Assembly: GCF_008369325.1 (NCBI RefSeq)
Contig: NZ_VOBI01000004.1
Location: 62,001-126,000, forward strand
Source: Pseudomonas sp. ANT_H12B
GTDB lineage: Bacteria; Pseudomonadota; Gammaproteobacteria; Pseudomonadales; Pseudomonadaceae
Reading direction: 5' to 3'
DNA: 64,000 nt
Position numbers and translations under genes: made by a program. How positions within the stretch are numbered: the stretch's first letter is position 1; each line of letters starts with the position of its first letter. The notes below the pieces were generated by a model, which was given only the letters and a program-made list of their open reading frames with translations, made no database searches and was not told the DNA's origin. Positions 8,517 to 17,823 of this stretch are shown here, in pieces.

Positions 8517-9134
8517 GTGCTCACCAGATGTGAGTACGCGAAACCACGCAAGCCAGCCGTACCAGCCAATCTGGCTACGGTTTTCGAGCTGACCCGCTAC
8601 AACCACATGATCGCCAAAGCGCTGAAAGAGAAGTGGGAGAACAGCGGTGTAGAAGCCGACATGGTCCGTCGCGCTCAGGAAGCCATCGACGAAGTTCTAA
8701 CTAAAGACCAGATGCCCGAAGTGGTCCGCCTGCAAGACCTTCTCGAAGCATTCATCGACAACCACAAGGAAAGCGCCGCAGAGGAGCGCTGGGAGCGTCC
8801 AGATATTCGCTTTCAAGAGTCCGAATACGGCGGCCTGCACATCTACTTCGACAAGAAACCAAAAGAAGAATCGCCCTATAGCAGCCGCGAACGCAGCGAG
8901 TACAACCTGGATAACGCGATCCACATCTCGTTCGATAAGCGCGGCGGCGACCGTGACGAGATAGGCCGTCAAGTTGGCACTGTCTATGCCGCCCGCATCG
9001 ACAACGAGAAAATCGGTCAAACCCTGCGCTTCAGATCGAAGTTCGAGAAGTTGCTCGCCGCCCTTTACTTCGGCGCCTCCAAGATACTGGTGGATTGCGA
9101 AGAAGACGATTTCAGCTACGGCATCTACGACTGA
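8517..9134 (+). CDS. Hypothetical phage-region protein (205 aa)
   Basis: The start is uncertain: GTG 8517 with a weak GGAA upstream, or ATG 8607 beginning MIAKALKEKWENSGVEADMV. The protein is strongly charged, with a helical N-terminal half (RAQEAIDEVLTKDQMPEVVR) and a C-terminal half with repeated GLHIYFDKK/AIHISFDKR strands and a final acidic segment (DCEEDDFSYGIYD). The duplicated H-I-x-F-D-K motif, about 40 residues apart, suggests an internal repeat. I do not recognise the family, and no enzyme motif is evident. Confidence 0.5.
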   Translation: MLTRCEYAKPRKPAVPANLATVFELTRYNHMIAKALKEKWENSGVEADMVRRAQEAIDEVLTKDQMPEVVRLQDLLEAFIDNHKESAAEERWERPDIRFQESEYGGLHIYFDKKPKEESPYSSRERSEYNLDNAIHISFDKRGGDRDEIGRQVGTVYAARIDNEKIGQTLRFRSKFEKLLAALYFGASKILVDCEEDDFSYGIYD

Positions 9135-9240
9135 CAGCATCACCTCTGTCCATTCGCTGAGTGGGCAGACGGATGTAGGCCTACATCAAACACGGCTCGA
9201 CAGAGCAACAGGTAACATCAAATGAAATAAGGAATCGACA

Positions 9241-9915
9241 ATGACTGTGGACATCAGCAATTTCACCATCGCGACTTCCCTTCCAATTTCCGAGACCAAC
9301 CCGATTGCACTTGAGCTAATTGGCTGGCGGGCGCTGATTGAATGCCCTGACATCGTCTCAATGCTTCCAGACGGTTCGCTGCAGATGACGGCGCCGACAC
9401 TCGGGGCTTCCAGTAAAAGCACGAAGCGTACCCGCTGCGAATGGAAGGAGCCGGGTTACTGGTTATTCTCCAGCGCGGCAGATCACTGGAATCGCCAGGA
9501 GATGCGCCTTCTGAAGGTCAACTCGCTTCAGAAAGTCGTCGTCGGCCAGATCCATGTGAAGGGTTCAGACCGCCCGCCTGTAAAGGTGTTCTGGAACAAA
9601 GGCAGAATCACGATGGGGTTCCGGTCGAGCTACCTACAAGACGATCCGGTCAACACGACGGTGTTGGATAACGTGCCGCTCGGCGCACTGTTCAAGATCA
9701 ACATTCACGCCAACTCAAGCGGCGCCGTCTCCGTGTCGGCGAGCTGCAACGGCGTTAAATCTACCTCCGCAATCATGCGCCTCGACAACACCTGGGACAC
9801 CAAGACTCTCGCCTTTCACGGCGGCGTCTACAACCAGATCGATTACTCGGACACCACAGACCCTGAAGACGGCTCGGTTTGCATCATCAGCGACCTTTCC
9901 ATAACCCACGGCTGA
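9241..9915 (+). CDS. Polysaccharide lyase family 7-like protein (alginate-lyase fold)
   Basis: ATG 9241 follows an AGGA site. The 224 residues fit a single PL7 beta-jelly-roll domain, the size of small Pseudomonas alginate lyases. The three family signature blocks are recognisable in order: TKRTRCEWKE for the R(S/T)E-type strand, VVVGQIHVKG with the QIH catalytic motif, and FHGGVYNQID for the YFKAGxYxQ strand. There is no signal peptide, so export would need lysis or another route. The expected reaction is beta-elimination of uronic-acid polymers such as alginate. In this prophage-like setting it could be a virion-independent depolymerase or an acquired cargo gene. Confidence 0.6.
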   Translation: MTVDISNFTIATSLPISETNPIALELIGWRALIECPDIVSMLPDGSLQMTAPTLGASSKSTKRTRCEWKEPGYWLFSSAADHWNRQEMRLLKVNSLQKVVVGQIHVKGSDRPPVKVFWNKGRITMGFRSSYLQDDPVNTTVLDNVPLGALFKINIHANSSGAVSVSASCNGVKSTSAIMRLDNTWDTKTLAFHGGVYNQIDYSDTTDPEDGSVCIISDLSITHG

Positions 9916-9967
9916 GAAATCTCAACCCGTCAGCCTGACGATAACTGCCCGATCCTCTCTATGAGAG

Positions 9968-10105
9968 CGCATCGGGGTGTGATCTGTAGTTGGTCTCGGC
10001 GGATCAGGGGCCCCTCACAACGTAGGTGCGGTCGATTAGGTAGCGCTGCCGAAGTCGACGTAAGTCTTTTGGGTTCGAATCCCCGCCAGATCACACCCCG
10101 ATGCG
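9968..10105. ncRNA. 19-bp perfect inverted repeat enclosing a tRNA-like T-arm
   Basis: Bases 9968-9986 (CGCATCGGGGTGTGATCTG) are perfectly complementary to 10087-10105, leaving 100 nt between. That inner segment contains a T-arm-like GGGTTCGAATCCCC abutting the right arm, an AGGGGCCCCT palindrome and further pairable blocks, but no canonical D- or anticodon arm. No gene overlaps it convincingly. A structured RNA, a decayed tRNA, or an attachment/recombination site are all possible. Confidence 0.4.
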
Positions 10106-10150
10106 GACGAGAACACACCGCGAAGGCGGCCTCCTGCATTGCCCAATTCC

Positions 10151-10175
10151 AACTAGTGCAAAAAATGCACTAGTT
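10151..10175. repeat. Perfect 10-bp palindrome with A5 loop
   Basis: AACTAGTGCA, AAAAA, TGCACTAGTT. The dyad lies 46 bp after the large inverted repeat in a gene-free interval (9916-10413). It has no T tract, so it does not look like a terminator; it could be a protein-binding or recombination site. Confidence 0.45.
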
Positions 10176-10356
10176 CAACCCAGCACGGAGGATTTGCAGT
10201 CATGCACCAGTAAGCGATCCACCCGCGTGGCACAGCAAGCCTGAAGGCTGCGCCCAACACCCATACAGGCAGCGGACAGCAGGGCCGACGATGTGACCGC
10301 GTATCAGCCGAAAGGTAGGCCCAACCTGAAGTCACCAACACTGCTGATGCTGCAAA

Positions 10357-10385
10357 CCCAGGCCATCGCCAGTAGCGGGCCTGGG
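10357..10385 (-). terminator. Hairpin downstream of the His/Arg/Asp-rich lipoprotein gene
   Basis: CCCAGGCC/GGCCTGGG with a 13-nt loop lies about 30 bp beyond the minus-strand stop at 10414. The T tract is poor, so its terminator function is tentative. Confidence 0.4.
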
Positions 10386-10413
10386 GATTTCATAGAAGGG
10401 AGATCAGAGCGGG

Positions 10414-10656
10414 TTAGTCGTCTCTATCGTCACGATCGCGATCGTGATTGCGATCATACCGCCGATCATCGTCACGACGATCATATCCACGGTCATGCCG
10501 CCGATCATCGTCATACCTTCGGTCGTACCTACGATCGTGATCATGCCCTCGGTCACGATCTCGACCGTACCTTTCTCCATCTTCCCAGTGAGGCCCACAG
10601 CCTCCCAGTAGGAGAGAACCTGAAATGGCCAAAAACATTAATACTGCGCGCTTCAT
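10414..10656 (-). CDS. Low-complexity Arg/Asp/His-rich lipoprotein
   Basis: AGGA lies 8 nt before ATG 10656. Residues 1-20 are a lipoprotein signal peptide with lipobox LLGGC. The remaining 60 residues are almost entirely R, D, H and Y in an irregular RRYDRxxDD-type repeat (for example RDRGHDHDRRYDRRYDDDRR). The DNA is correspondingly repetitive in GATCGT/CGATCAT words. A polyampholyte tail on a membrane-anchored lipoprotein could bind metals or polyanions; that is inference only. Such small lipoproteins occur in Pseudomonas, but I know of no assigned function. Confidence 0.6.
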   Translation of the reverse strand: MKRAVLMFLAISGSLLLGGCGPHWEDGERYGRDRDRGHDHDRRYDRRYDDDRRHDRGYDRRDDDRRYDRNHDRDRDDRDD

Positions 10657-10873
10657 TTGAACATCCTAAAAGCAAAAGTCATCGATATGACCGTGAGGTT
10701 GCTCTTTGATTCATTGGTGAGATACAGCAAACCAAAAAGCCAAATTCAACGCTGAGCCCCTTCCCCTCCGACACCACCCGCATGCACTCCCCTCCGCGCC
10801 CAACGGCAACCAGCGGAAAGGATGAGTGCAGCCGAGTTTTGTTGGATCAACACCCGCCACTCTGGAGGCGACC

Positions 10874-11116
10874 ATGGCAACCAGCTATGCAGACAGTGCG
10901 CAGGCCCGGGAGTGGGACAGGCGCTACGACGCTTGGGATCGCGAGAAGAAAGCGAAGCCTGAAGAGTTCCACGACTACGAAGCCGCCGAGTTGATGCGTA
11001 CCCAAGCTCTGTCTGAGCGCCGTGAGCTTGAAGATCGTAAAAGTCTCAAACGGCGCATTGGCCTGGCCATGGCGCAGATGGAAACGGTCTGTCCGCCAAA
11101 AGGAGGCGCAGCGTGA
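10874..11116 (+). CDS. Small hypothetical phage-region protein (80 aa)
   Basis: ATG 10874 is preceded by GGAG, which makes it preferable to an in-frame start 48 nt upstream. The product (MATSYADSAQAREWDRRYDA, EKKAKPEEFHDYEAAELMRT) is charged and helical and resembles the anonymous early proteins of Pseudomonas temperate phages. It overlaps the next gene by 4 nt (GTGA), so the two are translationally coupled. Confidence 0.55.
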   Translation: MATSYADSAQAREWDRRYDAWDREKKAKPEEFHDYEAAELMRTQALSERRELEDRKSLKRRIGLAMAQMETVCPPKGGAA

Positions 11117-11346
11117 ACACTGAAGCACGGGATCACCAGACTGCTGTCACCTGGATCGAAGGCGAGATCAACAACATGATCCGCGACCTTGGCAAACCAA
11201 ACGCCAGTTCGGCGGCGACATCGGTCATTACTCTGGCCTACCTGTTGCGCGTCATCGACGACGGTGAGCAGCGTCACAACAGGGCGCGCATCGATCAGAT
11301 CTACGCCACCTATAACGAATCGATCCGGCAAGGAGCTGCAGCATGA
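11113..11346 (+). CDS. Small hypothetical phage-region protein (77 aa)
   Basis: The GTG start at 11113 lies 7 nt after AGGAGG and overlaps the preceding stop. The product contains EGEINNMIRDLGKPNASSAA and a helical LAYLLRVIDDGEQRHNRARI segment, with no recognised domain. It overlaps the next start by 4 nt (ATGA), so three genes form a compact phage-like operon from 10874. Confidence 0.55.
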   Translation: MNTEARDHQTAVTWIEGEINNMIRDLGKPNASSAATSVITLAYLLRVIDDGEQRHNRARIDQIYATYNESIRQGAAA

Positions 11347-11671
11347 CGACCGCACCAGTTAAATCACTAATCGACGAGCAGCTCGACGAGATTGAATCGA
11401 AGCTGGTCCTGCTGGGTTTTGGCCTACCGTTCAACGAGGTGATTGGCAGGTCTCGCGAAGCCCTAGTTGCCAATGCGCAGAGCGTTGGGCGGTGCCGATC
11501 GTCTGGCTTGAATTCCGGGACAACGAGGCCGGGTTTGAGATTGTCGACTTCGAGAGCGCAAGCCGCCAGGGTGAGCCGTTCGAGTCGCTGATCCGCAAAC
11601 GGAAGTATTTGCCCAACCCAGTGACCAGATTCTGCACGATCGAACTGAAGATCCGGATCATCCACAAGTAG
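11343..11671 (+). pseudogene. Truncated small gene fused to a PAPS-reductase-like phage gene fragment
   Basis: ATG 11343 has a GGAG site and reads MTTAPVKSLIDEQLDEIESK, about 45 plausible residues. From about 11490 the recognisable coding text lies in another frame: PIVWLEFRDNEAGFEIVDFE, then RKRKYLPNPVTRFCTIELKI, ending at the TAG at 11671. That second block matches the middle of phage phosphoadenosine-phosphosulfate-reductase-like (PP-loop ATPase) proteins. Its N-terminal PP-loop and its C-terminus are missing. A deletion has joined two broken genes. Confidence 0.55.
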
Positions 11672-11794
11672 CGGGGCAAGAAAGGGCTGTATCAATAATT
11701 ACCCAGCCCAACGAGCCCGAATGCGAGCGTCAGATACGCCTCGCAAAAAAATTAAGCACCATAGCAGTGCGTAGTCGCGATGATCGTCAAATGC

Positions 11795-12164
11795 TTTTGC
11801 GTCGCCGCGTTACCCGCGAATGCGTGGATGACAGCCAATCCAGCCACTACAACCCCCGGTCGACAGCGCGGCCGTGAGCAAAGATTGGAACAGCTCTGAG
11901 CAAATGCACCGCAAGGACGAGGTGTATCGCCAGGGCATTGTCGTCGAACACAATACGCCAGCTGCAGCCAAGGGTGGCTCGTGTATTTTCATGCACATTT
12001 GGCGCTCCAACAGCACCCCGACCGATGGCTGCACCGCCATGGACCCGCAGAATATCAAGCACTTGCTCGATTGGCTGGACCCTCAGAAAAACCCGCTGCT
12101 GGTACAAATGCCAGTGGCGCAATATGAGCTTTACAAGGAGCGCTGGAAACTTCCGGAGCGTTGA
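11795..12164 (+). pseudogene. L,D-transpeptidase (YkuD) C-terminal fragment
   Basis: The segment from GTG 11874 encodes KDWNSSEQMHRKDEVYR, then GIVVEHN and the catalytic region GSCIFMHIWRS...TDGCTAM, where the spaced His and Gly-Cys match the YkuD active site. It ends VQMPVAQYELYKERWK. Upstream, ECVDDSQSSHYNP lies in a different frame (about 11810-11860), so the gene is frameshifted, and its N-terminal half is absent. The intact enzyme would cross-link peptidoglycan in the periplasm; this one is dead. Confidence 0.6.
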
Positions 12165-12864
12165 AAATGGCGTAGCACCGGGCACGATTCAGAGATTCAT
12201 CCAACCATGGCGCCACACTTCAGTCCCCTATGAACCCATGGGAGGAAGTACCCTCCCAGGTTGCCGGAAACCACATCGTGCTCATGCCCTGCGCGCTAAT
12301 CCCATATCGTCAATGAGGAAAACCCATGATCTGATTCGGCTCAATGGGTTTTCCGTAGATGAAGGTTTCCGTACCGCCCGACAAGTTGTCTGCTCCGGCA
12401 GCACTATTCAAACCGCATTATGTAGAAGCCGTTTTCTGCGACGAATAACCAACTGAAGTTCCTGACTCTGAACCTGAAAGTGTGACTGACAACTACTGTT
12501 TCTTACCCCCGTGACGGGCTTACCTCCTTGTATGTAGGGTAAGAGTGCCCATACAGATTATCGTTGAATCACCTCATGGATGCCCGCTTTGGGTTTGGAT
12601 TTGCGACAGTCGTGACAGGCAGAAATCGGCCAGAAGCGGTCATTCTCAAAAGTCGAAAATCATAGGAGGGCCGCACAACCGCAGCCCTCACCTAAAATCT
12701 TTCCTTTCCGACGATTAGCACGCTGTTTCTTCTCGCTATAGGAGAAACCGGCCGCAGATCGTTGTCGTATCACCTGCAGGCACACCGTTACTATCAAGAC
12801 GCTGATACGGTGGGCTATGGGGAAAGCTTGCCCGCGTAGTGTCTTTTATTGCAGAGGTGGTGAG
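12165..12864. other. Gene-poor interval with an 11-bp inverted repeat
   Basis: I find no convincing coding frame in these 700 bp. The only clear structure is GGAAAACCCAT (12317-12327) paired with ATGGGTTTTCC (12344-12354) across a 16-nt loop. Confidence 0.5.
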
Positions 12865-13159
12865 ATGAGCGTGAGACCCATGCTTGGTATGTGGGTGGTG
12901 GCTGCAATTACCTCAGTCATGTTGACGCCAGCGTCAGCGGATCACTGGCGAGGCGGACGCGAGGGTGGCGAGTGGAAGGACGAATACAGGGACGGGCCAT
13001 GCAAGGTAAAGATCGAATCCAAAGACGATGAATACAAGGAAGAGATCAAATGCCCGAATGGCCGCGGCGCCAGTTGGCGTCGCGGCGAGTGGAATTGTAG
13101 CGGTCTAATGAAACCGGACACCCATTTAGGCGAGAATGCTCGCCAGATTGAGGTGTCAG

Positions 13160-14322
<1,163 letters not shown>

Positions 14323-14631
14323 CCACTACAAATGACGAATTCCGGGAGCACGGCTGCAAGGTCAAGATTGAAGCCAAGCGAGATGAGTACAAGAAAGAGA
14401 TCAAGTGCGATGGCGATGATTGATCGGTTGCTCGGGCCCCGCGTGAAACGGCGTAGTCAGCGCGATTAGGCGACAGGCAGACAACGGCCATAAGCGGACA
14501 TCGGACCATTCGACGAATACTAAAAAATCCGTACTCTAGTAAGTTTGACCGCACATGCTAACCGTAGGAGTTGGGCCGGCCGCGATCTAATGCATGGCGA
14601 CCTCGGACCAATTCAGGTGCTCTTATACGTC

Positions 14632-14997
14632 CTACCCAACAAAGGCCTCACGCTCGGCGAAGATACTCGCCATTTCAGCCGCGTTCTGGGTTCCCCAGAC
14701 GCACAGGGGGAGAATTGCCTTAGACAAGCTGCTACCCAGCGGCGTGAGGGTGTAGTCCACGCGCGGCGGTACTTCCCGGTAGTCATTGCGTGCCAGCACG
14801 CGATCACATTGAAGATCCTTTAGCTGCTGGATCAGCACTTTGTCACTCACTCCTGGGATCAAGCGTTTCAACTCGCCATAGCGCTTGGGACCATCGCGTA
14901 GAAAAAAAAGGATCAGCGGTTTCCACTTACCCGAAATGACACGCAGCGTCGCATTGAGCCCGCAGCCAGTACCGCAAACTTCATCAGATGTGGTCAT
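14632..14997 (-). CDS. HxlR-family transcriptional regulator
   Basis: ATG 14997 follows AGGAGA. The 121-residue protein is a single winged-helix DUF24 domain (LRVISGKWKPLILFFLRDGP, RYGELKRLIPGVSDKVLIQQ, YTLTPLGSSL). An N-terminal pair C8-x3-C12 precedes the first helix; redox or electrophile sensing through such Cys residues is known for YodB/HypR relatives and is an inference here. The gene diverges from a short-chain dehydrogenase gene, with direct repeats between them that probably form the operator. It most likely represses that neighbour. Confidence 0.82.
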   Translation of the reverse strand: MTTSDEVCGTGCGLNATLRVISGKWKPLILFFLRDGPKRYGELKRLIPGVSDKVLIQQLKDLQCDRVLARNDYREVPPRVDYTLTPLGSSLSKAILPLCVWGTQNAAEMASIFAEREAFVG

Positions 14998-15019
14998 ATC
15001 TCTCCTACTTACTAAAAGG

Positions 15020-15063
15020 TGCATACTTGTCCTTAGGTTATCAGAGATGCATCCTTGCCCTCA
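15020..15063. promoter_or_regulatory. Direct-repeat operator between hxlR-type gene and SDR gene
   Basis: TGCATACTTGTCCTTA (15020-15035) and TGCATCCTTGCCCTCA (15048-15063) are direct repeats matching at 12 of 16 positions, 28 bp apart. They sit in the divergent intergenic region where an HxlR dimer would be expected to bind. Confidence 0.5.
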
Positions 15064-15109
15064 AGCAAGCAGTTCTGCTTGCGTCAACCTGCAACCAAGG
15101 ATGCACAAC

Positions 15110-15844
15110 ATGACCAGATTGAATGGCAAGACCGCCGTGATCACCGGTGGCGCTACCGGCATCGGCCGCGCGGCAGCGAAGCGTTTCATCGAAGAAGGCG
15201 CTTTCGTCTTCATCTTTGGCCGCCGACAGCAAGCGCTGGACGCCGCAGTGGCAGAACTAGGGCCCAACGCCCGTGCAGTGAAAGGCTCGGTCTCCAGTGA
15301 AGCCGACCTCGGCCGGCTCTACGCAGCAGTGAAGGCCGAACGCGGAAGCCTCGACATCGTCTTTGCCAATGCCGGGGCAGGGAGCCCACTTGCGCTTGGC
15401 CATATCACCGCCGAGCACATTGACGAAACCTTTGACACCAACGTCAAGGGGACAATCTTCACGGTCCAGCAGGCGCTGCCGCTGATGGGCTCGGGCAGTT
15501 CGATCATCCTCACCGGATCGAGTGCCGGCACCACGGGTGCTCCAGCCTTCACCGCCTACAGCGCGAGCAAGGCAGCAGTGCGTAACCTCGCACGGACCTG
15601 GGCTGAGGACCTGAAAGGCACCGGTATCCGGGTCAACGTGCTGTCGCCCGGGGCGACCGCGACCGAACTCGCCAAGGAGGCGTTAGGTGAAGAAGGTCAG
15701 AAGGCCTACGCTGCGATGACTCCGCTCCAGCGAATGGCCGAGCCATCAGAAATCGGGGCGGCAGCAGCCTTTCTCGCATCCTCGGACAGCAGCTTCATGA
15801 CCGCCAGCGAGCTTGCTGTCGACGGCGGCTTGGCGCAACTCTGA
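15110..15844 (+). CDS. Short-chain dehydrogenase/reductase
   Basis: ATG 15110 (MTRLNGKTAVITGG) is preferred over ATG 15101 because AAGGA then lies at the right distance. The 244-residue classical SDR has the cofactor motif TGGATGIG, the NAG strand (VFANAGAG), catalytic Ser in ILTGSSAG and Tyr/Lys in YSASKAAV, and ends in the usual VDGGLAQL. The arginines after the first strand (FGRRQQ) favour NADPH. Substrate unknown. Its divergent pairing with an HxlR regulator suggests induction by a reactive carbonyl or quinone. Confidence 0.85.
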   Translation: MTRLNGKTAVITGGATGIGRAAAKRFIEEGAFVFIFGRRQQALDAAVAELGPNARAVKGSVSSEADLGRLYAAVKAERGSLDIVFANAGAGSPLALGHITAEHIDETFDTNVKGTIFTVQQALPLMGSGSSIILTGSSAGTTGAPAFTAYSASKAAVRNLARTWAEDLKGTGIRVNVLSPGATATELAKEALGEEGQKAYAAMTPLQRMAEPSEIGAAAAFLASSDSSFMTASELAVDGGLAQL

Positions 15845-15913
15845 ACCCCGCGCCCCACACTCATTCCATTATTTGAAGCGTTGTCGGGTGTGGTAAACCC
15901 AAGGAGAAATAGT

Positions 15914-16513
15914 ATGAACTACGCAATTATCGGCTTCGGCAAGATCGGCCAAGCTCTTGCGAAGGCGTTTGCCCGTAAAAGCATTGAGGTGTCCGTGGCA
16001 AACACTCGTGGCCCGGAAAGCTTTGCAGCCGATGCGGCCGTTATCGGGCCTACGATCATTCCAAAAACGCTGACGGATGCCGTCAAGGCAGATGTCATCT
16101 TTTTGGCCGTCCGCTTTGAGTCACACCGCGATGTCGCGAAGGCGCTGCCAACCTGGAAGGGAAAGACCATCATCGATGTGACCAATGCGTACGGCGTATC
16201 TACTGAGGAACTGGATGGTGAGCCATCTTCCAGGTTCGTTGCTCAGGCGTTTACGGGGGCTAGACTGGTGAAGGGCTTCAACCATTTGGGCTCTACTGTC
16301 CTTGACCAGGATCCGGCCGTTCAGGGTGGCAGAAGAGTCGTGTTTTTAGCGAGCGACGATGACGCTGCCGCTGAGGACATTGGCTCGCTCGGGGAAACGC
16401 TCGGCTTCGCGCCGATCAAACTAGGCGGCCTTTCTGAAGGCGGGCTACTCGTGCAAGCGCGCGGGAATAGCTGGGGGCAGTTGATCTTCAAGGATCTCGT
16501 CAAGTTCGACTGA
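15914..16513 (+). CDS. NAD(P)-binding F420-dependent-reductase-like protein
   Basis: ATG 15914 lies downstream of AAGGAG. The 199-residue product starts MNYAIIGFGKIGQALAKAFA, a Rossmann dinucleotide motif, continues with VSVANTRGPES, VIFLAVRFESHRDVAKAL and VKGFNHLGSTVL, and matches the NADP oxidoreductase, coenzyme F420-dependent domain. In Pseudomonas, which lacks F420, such proteins act as NADPH-linked reductases of unknown substrates. It follows the SDR gene by 70 bp and may share its transcript. Confidence 0.8.
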   Translation: MNYAIIGFGKIGQALAKAFARKSIEVSVANTRGPESFAADAAVIGPTIIPKTLTDAVKADVIFLAVRFESHRDVAKALPTWKGKTIIDVTNAYGVSTEELDGEPSSRFVAQAFTGARLVKGFNHLGSTVLDQDPAVQGGRRVVFLASDDDAAAEDIGSLGETLGFAPIKLGGLSEGGLLVQARGNSWGQLIFKDLVKFD

Positions 16514-16689
16514 GAGATCGCGATTACTGATTTTGATGCGACCGCGCCTCGTTTAAAAAAATTGCCACAGCTTAATTGGCAGTGTACGCGTTGCGATTGT
16601 CTGCTACCGGCCACCACAGACATTCGGGGCGCACAGGGGGTCGATGACCAGCCGTCAGATGGAGGTGACGACACCCGCTGGCCGTCCGC

Positions 16690-17142
16690 TCATTCGTTAC
16701 CCGCTGGAAAGATACATCCGCCCTCGCGCAATAGCGCTTTCACCTCTTCGCTCACCTGTGCGGGACTTTGGCTCAACTGGTCAAAGAGCTTCGAGCCTGG
16801 CCGCACGTACGATTGCGAATCGTGTTTCGCGCTCCACAGGACGATGTTCAGCAGAATCGGAATGAGGTCCAGGCCCTTCTCGGTCAACGCATAAAAGTCC
16901 TTGCGCCGGTCATCGGGGTTGGGCTTCTTCGACAGAATTCCCTGCTCCTCAAGAAAGGCAAGACGAGAAGCCAAGACGTTAGTCGCGATTCCCTCTTCAG
17001 ACTTGAGGAATTGGCCGTAGGTCTTTTTCCCAGTAAAGACGATGTCGCGGATGATCAGCAGCGACCACCGGTCGCCGAATGCCTCCACGCCATAATTCAC
17101 TGCACAGTGAGACCGAAAGGCCTCTTTAGGTGTCGTTTTCAT
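16690..17142 (-). CDS. HxlR-family transcriptional regulator
   Basis: This 150-residue winged-helix protein has the HxlR core (VEAFGDRWSLLIIRDIVFTG, YGQFLKSEEGIATNVLASRL, YALTEKGLDLIPIL) and a single N-terminal Cys13. Two CTTGC-N5-GCAAG dyads lie directly upstream of its ATG at 17142 and are probable autoregulatory sites. The divergent gene it would control survives only as a 10-codon stub at 17286. Confidence 0.8.
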   Translation of the reverse strand: MKTTPKEAFRSHCAVNYGVEAFGDRWSLLIIRDIVFTGKKTYGQFLKSEEGIATNVLASRLAFLEEQGILSKKPNPDDRRKDFYALTEKGLDLIPILLNIVLWSAKHDSQSYVRPGSKLFDQLSQSPAQVSEEVKALLREGGCIFPAGNE

Positions 17143-17160
17143 CGACGGATCTTAGCATCG

Positions 17161-17209
17161 CTTGCGCAGAGCAAGTAAAATTTCAGATTATTACTTGCTT
17201 TTTGCAAGT
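17161..17209. promoter_or_regulatory. Paired CTTGC-N5-GCAAG operators
   Basis: CTTGC-GCAGA-GCAAG (17161-17175) and ACTTGC-TTTTT-GCAAGT (17193-17209) are dyads with the same arms and spacer length, 33 bp (about three helical turns) apart. They lie between the HxlR gene and the truncated divergent gene. Confidence 0.6.
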
Positions 17210-17285
17210 GAAAAGCTCAGCATGATTTCCACACCGAACGCGGTCGCCGAATCGTTCGACGCCCTGCCCCATGAGGATTCAGCAT

Positions 17286-17318
17286 ATGAGCACTATCAGC
17301 ATCATCGGCTCGGGTGAC
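17286..17318 (+). pseudogene. 5' stub of a Rossmann-fold reductase gene
   Basis: ATG 17286 encodes MSTISIIGSG, the start of an F420-reductase-like dinucleotide fold similar to the gene at 15914, then breaks off into unrelated phage sequence. This marks the junction where the integrase module replaced the rest of the gene. Confidence 0.45.
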
Positions 17319-17403
17319 CCAGATCGAGTACGACACCGAGTGGTTTCCCGAAAAACCGTAACCCATCCCCACCTTCTGCCGCCACGCGCGGCATGGAGCA
17401 CTT

Positions 17404-17823
17404 ATGTCTGCAGAACTGGCGCAGGCGCCCTCCCGGCCCCGGCGCGAAAACATACTTCCCCGCTTCATTCGTGCCGGTGCTGCGCCCATCTATCTGGGCA
17501 TGTGCCGCGCCGAGTTCGACAAAACCGTCCGCCCTTATGTCAGCGAGTTCCCGATCGGAGAACGCGGTGTTGGCTTCGACCGGGAAGAACTGGACGACTG
17601 GGCCACGGCCTACGTCGCAGCGAAGGCAATTGATAAACATGGCGCTTCGGAGCAACAATCGCCCCGCAGCGAGCGCCAGAAAGGAGATAAATCATGGCGC
17701 GAAAATCGATCACAGGCCTCTCCGAGAGGAAAGGCATCTGGCATATCGACAAGAAAATCAATGGAGAACGACTTTACGAAAGCACTGGAACTGGTGACCG
17801 GGAAGAAGCGGAGCGCTACCTGA
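17404..17823 (+). CDS. Excisionase-like DNA-binding protein upstream of the integrase
   Basis: ATG 17404 has a GGAG site 5 nt upstream. The 139-residue product contains FIRAGAAPIYLGMCRAEFDK, TVRPYVSEFPIGERGVGFDR and EELDDWATAY, an AlpA/excisionase-type winged-helix region in which the GVGFDREELDDW segment is typical of phage proteins paired with tyrosine integrases. Its 3' end overlaps the integrase gene by 130 bp in another frame, an arrangement that co-regulates the two. It probably directs recombination toward excision. Confidence 0.65.
   Translation: MSAELAQAPSRPRRENILPRFIRAGAAPIYLGMCRAEFDKTVRPYVSEFPIGERGVGFDREELDDWATAYVAAKAIDKHGASEQQSPRSERQKGDKSWRENRSQASPRGKASGISTRKSMENDFTKALELVTGKKRSAT

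Noticed and set aside
8357..8569. Minus-strand 70-aa frame ending in LDPSQLAPDWVPVAMK, next to the second operator pair
   Set aside because: No ribosome-binding site and no recognisable family; it overlaps the 5' end of the 8517 gene. It might be real but cannot be supported.
9968..10105. Retron msr/msd-like structure
   Set aside because: The inverted repeats fit superficially, but there is no reverse-transcriptase gene within several kilobases.
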